DNA of 43,789 bases from JBGLNJ01 sp034434835 (GTDB lineage Bacteria > Chloroflexota > Anaerolineae > Fen-1058), in assembly GCA_034434835.1 (NCBI GenBank), contig DAOTXX010000103.1, forward strand, positions 1 through 43,789. Direction: 5' to 3'. Numbering within the stretch: position 1 is the stretch's first letter; each line of letters opens with the position of its first letter. The notes under the pieces are model-generated. The model was given only the letters and a program-made list of their open reading frames with translations. It had not been told where the DNA came from and did not search any database. Both the position numbers and the translations under genes were made by a program. Of this stretch, positions 33,336-40,432 are shown one piece after another.

Positions 33336-33359
33336 GATTCATCGCCTGTGTTAAGGGAA

Positions 33360-34163
33360 TTACTCGTCAAAGAGATACGCGGTCAGCTTATCATATTCTC
33401 CAAAATCCGGCACGATGATGTCGGCTCCGGCTTCGATGAGCAGGGTGCGCTTGCGCTTGTCTATGCCCATCCGTTCTGCTTCGTTCGAAGCTACCCCCAC
33501 GGCGATGCCGCCCTTGCGCTTGGCCTCTTGGATCTCGGCCATGCCATCGCCAATCGAAACCCATTCCTCTCCGCGCAGGCGGTGTTCCGCGACGAACCTT
33601 TCGAGGAATTGGCGCTTGGAAAAGCGCGCGGGGTCATCCTGTGCACCATAGATGCCATCAAAGTATGCTGTGATCTGAAGCGCCGCAGCCTCGTCGAGCA
33701 CGTAAGGCTCGTACGTCCCGGAGATCAGGTAACAATGAACGCCGCGCGCCCGCATGGCGTCCAGCATCTCGCGCGCGCCGGGCACCATCATGTCATCGGG
33801 TGTCACACGCCCGGCCTTGAGATCGGCCACGCGCTGGCCGATGCGCTCCCCCAACCGGGCCAGGTATCTTTGTTTATAAATGAGCGGATCTTCCGGTTGG
33901 CCGCCACGCTTGCGGATTTCTTCGGCCAGGCGAGCCATCTGGAAGCTGGTCGTTTGGCCGGTCGTCTGTGTGACTAGCTCAACCAGAAAGCGGCGCAGCT
34001 CAGGCTCGGGTTCGTGGTCAGGTGTTTGGATCAGCTCATCCAACATGATCGAGATCATCACGCCCTGCCAGCCTTCGCGGATGAGCGAGAGCGTCCCGTC
34101 CATATCAAACATAGCGAACCGGATGTGTCCACGCTTAAAGTGATCATGTACGATCTCGATCAC
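33360..34163 (-). CDS. HAD-superfamily phosphatase
   Basis: 267 residues. Motif I is FAMFDMDGTLSLI, motif II LISGT, motif III includes SKRQFLERF, and motif IV is WVSIGDGMAEIQEAKRKGG. A large helical cap inserts between motifs I and II, as in phosphoglycolate-phosphatase-like enzymes. GTG start at 34163 overlaps the ROK kinase stop (GTGA), with GGAGAG upstream. Clustered with a ROK kinase and a GmhA-like isomerase, so a sugar-phosphate substrate is likely. Confidence 0.9.
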   Translation of the reverse strand: MIEIVHDHFKRGHIRFAMFDMDGTLSLIREGWQGVMISIMLDELIQTPDHEPEPELRRFLVELVTQTTGQTTSFQMARLAEEIRKRGGQPEDPLIYKQRYLARLGERIGQRVADLKAGRVTPDDMMVPGAREMLDAMRARGVHCYLISGTYEPYVLDEAAALQITAYFDGIYGAQDDPARFSKRQFLERFVAEHRLRGEEWVSIGDGMAEIQEAKRKGGIAVGVASNEAERMGIDKRKRTLLIEAGADIIVPDFGEYDKLTAYLFDE

Positions 34164-35101
34164 AGTAACGACTCTCCCAACGCGACCGCGCCCCACAACG
34201 GCGCGTCGTCGCCCAATTGGGCCGGCTCGATCTCGACGCGCATTTGGGGCAGCGCGTGGGCACGAACCGTCTCGCGCACGATGCGCCAGTAGCGTTCCCC
34301 CGATTTGGTCACGCCGCCACCCAGCACGATACGCTCGGGGTTCATCAAGTTGATCGCGCCGCCCAATCCGGCGCCCAACATGCGCGCAGCATCGTCCATC
34401 ACTTGTTGCGCCAGCATGTCCCCCTGCAAAGCGGTGCGGGCAACCGATTCACCTGTGATGGGTTCAGCCATGTGACGCCCGGCAGCCGTCAGTCGTTCGT
34501 GCATCTTTTTGGCAATCGCCGGGCCGCAAGCTTCAGCTTCCAGGCAACCGCGTTTGCCGCACACACAGTCCAGGCCGCCCGGCCGCACAACAATGTGGCC
34601 GATCTCGCCAGCCATGCCATCTGCCCCACTATAGACCTTGCCACTCAGTATCCAGCCTCCACCGATACCGGTGCTGACCGTGACATAGAGCAAGCTCGCG
34701 CAGCCCTGCCCCGCACCCAAGGTCCACTCACCCAACGCGGCGACGTTCGCATCATTGTCCACGGCCACCGGCACACCGAACTCAGCCTGCAATTGATCGC
34801 GCAGCGGTGTGTTTTCCCAGCCGGGCACATGATGCGAAAGCCGCACCAGACCTCTTTTCGCATCCACCGGCCCACCAAAGCTCACGCCAATGGCGACAAG
34901 CTGGCCCGGCGTGCGCGCGAGCAAATCGTGCGCCAGGCGAAGCATCGTGGCCCGGTCATAGTTGCCATCGGTGCCCCGTGGGGAATATACCCGTTCGTGC
35001 GCCAGCCACGCCCGCTCTCCTACAGCGACGATGGCTGCGGTGTGTTTCGTCCCGCCATAGTCCAGAGCCAGGATCAGTTGACGTGTCATATTCTTTGACA
35101 T
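34160..35101 (-). CDS. ROK-family sugar kinase
   Basis: 313 residues (309 from the internal ATG at 35089). ATP-binding motif ALDYGGTKHTAAIV, substrate motif VDNDANVAALGEW, GTGIGGGWI... region STGIGGGW, and the ROK zinc site GHIVVRPGGLDCVCGKRGCLE. It has no N-terminal HTH, so it is a kinase rather than a repressor; glucose, N-acetylglucosamine or N-acetylmannosamine are typical substrates. GTGA overlap with the HAD gene downstream. Confidence 0.92.
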   Translation of the reverse strand: MSKNMTRQLILALDYGGTKHTAAIVAVGERAWLAHERVYSPRGTDGNYDRATMLRLAHDLLARTPGQLVAIGVSFGGPVDAKRGLVRLSHHVPGWENTPLRDQLQAEFGVPVAVDNDANVAALGEWTLGAGQGCASLLYVTVSTGIGGGWILSGKVYSGADGMAGEIGHIVVRPGGLDCVCGKRGCLEAEACGPAIAKKMHERLTAAGRHMAEPITGESVARTALQGDMLAQQVMDDAARMLGAGLGGAINLMNPERIVLGGGVTKSGERYWRIVRETVRAHALPQMRVEIEPAQLGDDAPLWGAVALGESLL

Positions 35102-35110
35102 TTGACGTAT

Positions 35111-35163
35111 GACGTTTGACGTATGACATCAGAGCATTGGGATTGCGTCATACGTCAAACGTC
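35111..35163. repeat. 17-bp-arm hairpin of GACGTTT 7-mers
   Basis: GACGTTTGACGTATGAC (35111-35127) and its exact complement (35147-35163) enclose a 19-nt loop between the SIS and ROK genes. It abuts the third copy of GTCACGCGAAGCGGTCA (35161-35177), which includes the SIS stop codon. It may act as an intra-operon processing or attenuation structure. Confidence 0.8.
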
Positions 35164-35174
35164 ACGCGAAGCGG

Positions 35175-35723
35175 TCACTTCATCAACTGCAAAAAGATCG
35201 AGTGCAAGATGACCAGGTGTGCATCCTCGATCACCTGCATCGAATCCGAAGGCACGATCACACACACGTCACACTGGTCTTTGAGCTTGCCGCCTGCGTA
35301 ACCCGTCAGCCCGATGCGCTTGAGACTCATTTCCTTTGCCACCCCCATCGCGCGCAAGACGTTAGGCGAGTTGCCGCTCCCACTGAGCGCAATCACCACA
35401 TCGCCCGGCTCGGCCAACGAGGCCAACGGCTCGGCAAAGATCACATCATAGCTCACGTCGTTGGCGTAGGCCGTCAGCGTGGGAACGTTGTCGCTCAAGC
35501 AGATCAGCTTGAAACGAGGCTGATCGGGCCGCACCGTACTTTTGAGCATGTCGTTGACAAAGTGCGAAGCGTTGGCAGAGCTGCCGCCGTTGCCGAAAAT
35601 AAAGATGCGCCGGTTTTCAGCGCGGGCTTGCTTGAGAATGGCGATGATTTGCTCGACAGGTTCCTGAGGCAGCTTGAGCAAGGTCTTCGATACAGCCTGG
35701 TAATAATCGCGCACACTCTTCAC
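35175..35723 (-). CDS. GmhA-like SIS-domain isomerase
   Basis: 182 residues, single SIS domain of the sedoheptulose-7-phosphate isomerase (GmhA)/DiaA type. Phosphosugar-binding motifs are FGNGGSSANASHFVNDM and VIALSGSGNSPNVLRA; the C-terminal EDAHLVILHSIF keeps the HLxxxH pair. GTG start with GAGGAGG upstream. With the HAD phosphatase and ROK kinase next door it suggests a heptose or amino-sugar pathway, though GmhB and other heptose genes are not in the window. Confidence 0.88.
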   Translation of the reverse strand: MKSVRDYYQAVSKTLLKLPQEPVEQIIAILKQARAENRRIFIFGNGGSSANASHFVNDMLKSTVRPDQPRFKLICLSDNVPTLTAYANDVSYDVIFAEPLASLAEPGDVVIALSGSGNSPNVLRAMGVAKEMSLKRIGLTGYAGGKLKDQCDVCVIVPSDSMQVIEDAHLVILHSIFLQLMK

Positions 35724-35854
35724 TGCGTCCTCCTCAATACAAGTAATGCGCCGCAGAAACGCCTGCGGCGCACTGATTATAAAGCGTAATGGGTAAAACG
35801 CAATGCCCCCTCATGGGCGTTGGCCTGCTATGGGCACAAGGCCCTATCCCGCAC

Positions 35855-36508
35855 TCATTCCTCCATAGGCAGAATGCCTTTTTTCAGAGCATAGCGAATG
35901 AGATCCGTCTGCGAGTGCAGGTCTAGCTTGCGCATGATGTTGGCTCGATGCGTCTCGACGGTGCGGGCGCTGATCGAAAGCCGCGCGGCGATCTCGGCGT
36001 TGCTGTGCCCTTCGGCGACCAATTGCAGGACATGTCGTTCGCGGCGGGTGAGCGTGTCATAAGCGTCAAGCGTGGTGATCTCGGCTTTTTCGACATAGGC
36101 CTGGATGGCGCGCTCGGAAAGCGGAGGGCTGAGATAATGTCGTCCGGCCGCTGCCTCGCGCACCGCCTGCGCCAGGTCAGACGCCGTGGACTCTTTGAGC
36201 ACGTAACCTGCTACACCGCTCTGCAAGGCCTGCAGCACATAGGCCTCGTTCGCGTGCATCGAAAGGATCACCACGCGCGTCCTGAGCGAGCGATGAGCGA
36301 TCTCGCGCATCACTTCTAAACCATTCAGACCTGGCATCATCAAGTCGAGCACCAGCACGTCGGGCTTGAGGCGTTCCACCGCGTCGAGCGCAGCCAACCC
36401 ATCGGCGGCCTCGCCGACAATGTGAAAATCTTGTTCGGCTTCCAGCAAGGCGCGCAGCCCCTGCCGGACGACGTGATGATCATCGGCCAGGACAATCGTC
36501 GTGCTCAC
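35855..36508 (-). CDS. NarL/FixJ-family response regulator
   Basis: 217 residues. Receiver domain with LADDHH, phospho-acceptor Asp in VLVLDLMMPGLNG, and KES; C-terminal LuxR-type HTH, LTRRERHVLQLVAEGHSNAEIAARLSISARTVETHRANIMRKL. GTG start overlaps the kinase stop (GTGA), marking them as a cognate pair. Target genes unknown; the divergent pspC-like gene is a candidate. Confidence 0.95.
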   Translation of the reverse strand: MSTTIVLADDHHVVRQGLRALLEAEQDFHIVGEAADGLAALDAVERLKPDVLVLDLMMPGLNGLEVMREIAHRSLRTRVVILSMHANEAYVLQALQSGVAGYVLKESTASDLAQAVREAAAGRHYLSPPLSERAIQAYVEKAEITTLDAYDTLTRRERHVLQLVAEGHSNAEIAARLSISARTVETHRANIMRKLDLHSQTDLIRYALKKGILPMEE

Positions 36509-38169
36509 CCTTCACTGGTCCCTTCGAACCACAGATGCAGAGGCAGCTCGGCCGTGAGGCTGGCCCCCGCACCGGGCGTGGATTCGATGGTCAGGTGACC
36601 ACCCAGCAAGGCCGCGCGCTCGCGCATCCCCGAAAGGCCAGCCGAGCCTCCCGCCGCCAGCGCCGCCCCGACATCAAAGCCCGCGCCCGCATCTTCGATC
36701 TGGATATTCAGCTTGTCGTCGGTGGCCCACAGTCGCACCCTGACCTCGCTCACATGCGCGTGACGTGCGACGTTAGTCAGCGCTTCTTGCACGATCCGAT
36801 ACGCAGCGGTTTCGATCTCGGGCGGGAAGCGCCGATCCAGATTCGCGTGTCCAAAATCCACCTGCACGTTCGTCATCGAGGTATATCGCTCGATGTGCCA
36901 GAGCAGCGTCGGCAACAAGCCCAGATCGTCCAGCATCGCCGGTCGCAAATTGAGCGACATCTCGCGCACGCGCACCAGGAGGTCGTTAGCCAGCGTCTGC
37001 GCTTCGCTCAGGCTCTCACAAGCAGCCTCGGCGGGCGCGCGGGCAGCCATATCCAGCATCAACTTGAGACCAGTCAGCGCCTGGCCGATCTCGTCGTGCA
37101 GCTCGCGGGCGAGGTGACGACGCTCGGCCTCCTGCACTTCAACCATCCGGCGCGAAAGAATCTGTAGCCGCTTGCGCCCTGAGCGCACATGGTCGAACAG
37201 CCGCGCGTTCTCCATCGCCACGGCCGCCGAAGCGGCCAACGCTTCCAGCATCTCACTGTCGTTCTCACTGAACTGACCACCGATCTTGTTGATCGCTTCG
37301 ACCACACCCCACACCGCGCCCTTGAACTTGAGCGGCACAGCAACCATCGAGCGAGTCGTCAGGCCCGTGGCGGCATCCAGCGCAGGATAGAAACGCGGAT
37401 CGCTGCGCACATCATTCACCACCGCCGAGCGTCGTTCCCGCATCACCCAGCCGCCGATGCCCTGTGTGATGGGCAGTCGCGCGGCCTCCAACACTTGAGA
37501 GCCGGGGCCTGCCGCCGCTGCAACGACCAGGTCGTCACTGGCCGGGTCGCGCAGCAGCACGGCAGCCACTTCGACGTCCAACAGTTTTCTCACCTCTCCC
37601 ATCACGACCTGGAGCACTTTTTGCGGGTTGAGCGTCGAAGCCACAGCGCGCCCGGCGGTGTTGAGCGCGGTCAACTGACGAGCGCGGCGCTCCAGAGCCA
37701 GCGTCAGGAGCTGCGACTCTTGCTCCGCCAGCTTCCGCTCGGTCACATCACGTATCACAATAATGAACCCGCTGGGCCGACTCTGCACATCCCGCACGAC
37801 CGACGCGCTGATCTCGCCGTAAAATCGAGCGCCGTCTTTTCGCAACAAAACACTTGCCAGGCCGTGTGTGCTGCCCGTCTCCAACGCCCGTTCCGCATTG
37901 TCGGCAACGCGTGACCGATCTTCGGGCGCGATGAAATCGAGCGCCGAATGCCCGATAAACGCCTCCATATCCTCGCCACCCAACATCTCGACCGCCCGCC
38001 GATTCACCATCTGGACCCGGCCGGTGAGGTCGGCCAACACGATAGCATCGGGCGAAGCTTCGAACAGGCTTCGAAAGCGCTCCTCGCTTTCGCGCCAACG
38101 TTCTTCGGGATGGCGTTCGGGCAGCACATCGGGCAGGAGGGCCGACGTGGAGGAAGGTATATTGCTCAT
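36505..38169 (-). CDS. PAS-GAF NarX-type sensor histidine kinase
   Basis: 554 residues, cytoplasmic. PAS domain (ERFRSLFEASPDAIVLADLTGRV) at about 30-145 and a GAF domain at about 180-330. The HisKA_3 H-box is RHLARELHDEIGQALTGLKLML, then an ATPase domain with NVARHAHVSEV and GLSGMRERAALLGGHLTIES. I use the ATG at 38169 because a well-formed promoter ends ten bases before it; the upstream frame to 38280 would cross that promoter. Confidence 0.93.
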   Translation of the reverse strand: MSNIPSSTSALLPDVLPERHPEERWRESEERFRSLFEASPDAIVLADLTGRVQMVNRRAVEMLGGEDMEAFIGHSALDFIAPEDRSRVADNAERALETGSTHGLASVLLRKDGARFYGEISASVVRDVQSRPSGFIIVIRDVTERKLAEQESQLLTLALERRARQLTALNTAGRAVASTLNPQKVLQVVMGEVRKLLDVEVAAVLLRDPASDDLVVAAAAGPGSQVLEAARLPITQGIGGWVMRERRSAVVNDVRSDPRFYPALDAATGLTTRSMVAVPLKFKGAVWGVVEAINKIGGQFSENDSEMLEALAASAAVAMENARLFDHVRSGRKRLQILSRRMVEVQEAERRHLARELHDEIGQALTGLKLMLDMAARAPAEAACESLSEAQTLANDLLVRVREMSLNLRPAMLDDLGLLPTLLWHIERYTSMTNVQVDFGHANLDRRFPPEIETAAYRIVQEALTNVARHAHVSEVRVRLWATDDKLNIQIEDAGAGFDVGAALAAGGSAGLSGMRERAALLGGHLTIESTPGAGASLTAELPLHLWFEGTSEG

Positions 38170-38179
38170 GATGCGGATT

Positions 38180-38208
38180 ATTGTATCCGCACGACGCGCT
38201 TTTGACAA
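38180..38208 (-). promoter_or_regulatory. Promoter of the kinase-regulator operon
   Basis: Minus strand TTGTCA (38203-38208), 17-bp spacer, TACAAT (38180-38185). Only ten bases separate the -10 from the ATG, so the transcript should be leaderless or nearly so. Confidence 0.6.
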
Positions 38209-38231
38209 ACTCAACAAGGTTTTGCTATTCA
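38202..38231 (+). promoter_or_regulatory. Promoter of the PspC-like gene
   Basis: Perfect TTGACA (38202-38207), 18-bp spacer ending in TGC, TATTCA (38226-38231). Its -35 overlaps the -35 of the divergent kinase promoter, so the two should compete. Confidence 0.6.
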
Positions 38232-38305
38232 GCGCTCTGCAACTTTTGCTCTGGCCCTGCGTATTAATGGCTGAAAACACCCATGCGGGTTATCAGGAGG
38301 CAAAC

Positions 38306-38554
38306 ATGGCACGCAAACTCTATCGCAGCGATACCGATCGGATGATCGCCGGCGTGTGTGGGGGGTTGGGCGAATATCTGGATGTGGACTCGACCGTGGT
38401 TCGCTTGCTCTTTGTCCTGGCGATTTTGGCGGGCTTTGGCTCCGCCATCCTGTTGTACCTCATCTTGATGGTCATCATGCCGCTCAAGAGCCAGACTGTC
38501 ACAGTCAGCACACTCACGCCGCAAAACACCAGCGCTAGCGAGATCGTCCAATAA
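38306..38554 (+). CDS. PspC-domain membrane protein
   Basis: 82 residues. The PspC domain is MARKLYRSDTDRMIAGVCGGLGEYLDVDSTVVRLLFV, followed by one strong membrane helix (LAILAGFGSAILLYLILMVIMP). Relatives sense envelope stress or act as membrane anchors. AGGAGG lies five bases before the ATG. Divergent from the two-component operon. Confidence 0.93.
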   Translation: MARKLYRSDTDRMIAGVCGGLGEYLDVDSTVVRLLFVLAILAGFGSAILLYLILMVIMPLKSQTVTVSTLTPQNTSASEIVQ

Positions 38555-38586
38555 CACACATGGCATGCCGATCCTAACCAAACGAG

Positions 38587-38625
38587 AACCCGCTTTCCGC
38601 GAGCGCCCTTTGCAGAAAGCGGGTT
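38587..38625. terminator. Hairpin between convergent genes
   Basis: AACCCGCTTTC (38587-38597) and GAAAGCGGGTT (38615-38625) with a 17-nt loop, between the pspC-like and LeuA-like stops. No U-tract on either side; possibly a bidirectional terminator. Confidence 0.5.
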
Positions 38626-38659
38626 GTTGCCGGATCAAGTGTGTGGACTCGCGCCCCCG

Positions 38660-40336
38660 TCATCGGACCAATTCTTCGTCACGCAGAGCGCTCCAGCCTT
38701 CAAAATCTCCCCGATGGGCTGTACCATAGCGCGCGCGCATCGCTTCCAACTCGCGGCGCACATCGTCAGTCAGGGCATGCCGCCGACGGCTGGCTTGTTG
38801 GGCGGCCAGCAGCCGGTTGAGCGCAAACAGATAGGCTTTGGCGCTGGCGACGACAATGTCCGTATCCGCTCCGCGCCCCAGGAACACGCGCTTTTCAACC
38901 TGCCCGGTGTCGAGCGTGGGGACCTCACCTTGGATGCGAACCATGACTTTGCCCACAGCGTCCACGCCCTCGGTCATCGCCTGCACCGTATATTCCAGCA
39001 GCGTATTGGGCACGCCGACGATGCTATCAATGGCTTTGAACACCGCATCCACCGGGCCATTGCCCCGACTGGTGCCCCAACGCGCTTCTGCTTCAGGGCC
39101 TTGCAAGCGCACCGCCGCCACTGGCACCGCGTTGATCCCGCACGTCACCTGCACATCTTCCAACTGATACGTCTCGGGCACGAACACAGTCGTCTCGCCG
39201 CTGACGATGGCTTCCAGATCGCTGATCTCCAGGCTCGTCTTTTTAGACGCGATAGTCCGAAAACGTTGATAAACCCGTTCAAACTCGTCGTCACTCAGGC
39301 TAAAACCCAATTCGCTCAAACGACGGCGCAAGCCTTCGCGCCCGGTCAGCAGTGGGACAGCATTTTCCGCCTCCGGCATGCCAATGTCGGCTGGATTGAG
39401 GACCTCAGCATCAGTGCGCCCACGCAGCATACCATCCTGATACATGCCGGACGTGTAAGCAAAGGCCTTGGCTCCGACGACGGCCTTGTTGGGGTGGATC
39501 GGCAGACCGCTCAGGTGGCTGACCAGGTGGCTGGCCGGATAGATCAACTGTGTATTGATGTGATGAGTCAAACCCAGCGCGGCCTGGCGGGCATGCAGCG
39601 TCATCACGATCTCTTCCAGGCAGGCGTTGCCGGTTCGTTCGCCGATCCCGTTGACGGAGCACTCGACTTGCCGCGCACCATTGACCAGTGCCTCGATCGT
39701 GTTGGCGGTCGCCATACCCAGGTCGTTGTGGCAATGCACCGAGATGACAGCTCGATCAATGTTGGGCACATGCTCACGAATGCCCCGGATCAACTCGCCC
39801 CACTCGGAGGGGATCGAGAACCCAACCGCGTCGGGGATGTTGACCGTGGACGCTCCGGCTTCGATGACTGCCTCCAGCACCCGATAGAGATACTCGGCAT
39901 CGGCCCGGTAGGCATCAGCGGCATAGTATTGCACGTCGTCCACATAGCGGCGCGCATATTGGACAGCCTGGACAGCCATCTCCAGCACTGCCTCGCGCGT
40001 CGTCTTGAGCTTGCCCACCACGTAGGAGTCCGACACGCCCAAGCCGACCTGGATGCGCGGACGAGCCGCGTCTTTCAGCGCCGCCGCGGCTACGTCAATA
40101 TCCTCTTCGCGAGCGCGGGCCATTGCACAGACGATACATTCTTTGATCTCGCGCGCCAATTGCCGCACAGCCTCAAAATCGCGCGGAGAGGAAATCGGGA
40201 ACCCCGCCTGGATGGCATCCACGCCCATCCGCTCTAACAGACGAGCGATCTCGATCTTTTCTGGAATATTAAGACCCGCGCTGGGCGATTGCCCACCCCC
40301 ATAAAGCGTTGCATCAAAGATTCTGACGTGTTCCAT
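38660..40336 (-). CDS. LeuA-family (DRE-TIM) protein with replaced active site
   Basis: 558 residues, full length for 2-isopropylmalate synthase, with TIM barrel, linker and C-terminal LeuA dimer domain (GNGPVDAVFKAID, DTDIVVASAKAYLFALN). The barrel keeps HCHNDLG (H201, H203) and NGIGERTGNA, but the canonical DTTLRDGEQ reads DATLYGGGQ (residues 8-16), removing the catalytic Arg, a metal-ligand Asp and the Glu. TSDIH reads VSDSY, the FSAEDA Glu is Ala140, PDTVG is PDAVG, and HESGIHQDG is YTSGMYQDG (294-302). Known 2-isopropylmalate synthase chemistry is therefore unlikely. GGGAGGACGG precedes the ATG. No other leucine gene is nearby. Confidence 0.85.
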   Translation of the reverse strand: MEHVRIFDATLYGGGQSPSAGLNIPEKIEIARLLERMGVDAIQAGFPISSPRDFEAVRQLAREIKECIVCAMARAREEDIDVAAAALKDAARPRIQVGLGVSDSYVVGKLKTTREAVLEMAVQAVQYARRYVDDVQYYAADAYRADAEYLYRVLEAVIEAGASTVNIPDAVGFSIPSEWGELIRGIREHVPNIDRAVISVHCHNDLGMATANTIEALVNGARQVECSVNGIGERTGNACLEEIVMTLHARQAALGLTHHINTQLIYPASHLVSHLSGLPIHPNKAVVGAKAFAYTSGMYQDGMLRGRTDAEVLNPADIGMPEAENAVPLLTGREGLRRRLSELGFSLSDDEFERVYQRFRTIASKKTSLEISDLEAIVSGETTVFVPETYQLEDVQVTCGINAVPVAAVRLQGPEAEARWGTSRGNGPVDAVFKAIDSIVGVPNTLLEYTVQAMTEGVDAVGKVMVRIQGEVPTLDTGQVEKRVFLGRGADTDIVVASAKAYLFALNRLLAAQQASRRRHALTDDVRRELEAMRARYGTAHRGDFEGWSALRDEELVR

Positions 40337-40432
40337 AGGCCGTCCTCCCGTTCGTTGATGTCAAGCGGCTTGGTGGCCAATAGATGGCAAGTGTCAGTTT
40401 GCCACAAGTGGAGGGGTTTGTCAACTGTGGAC

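Noticed and set aside
38170..38280. Longer N-terminus for the PAS-GAF kinase
   Set aside because: It would cover both divergent promoters and the PAS domain starts well after 38169; no ribosome site upstream.
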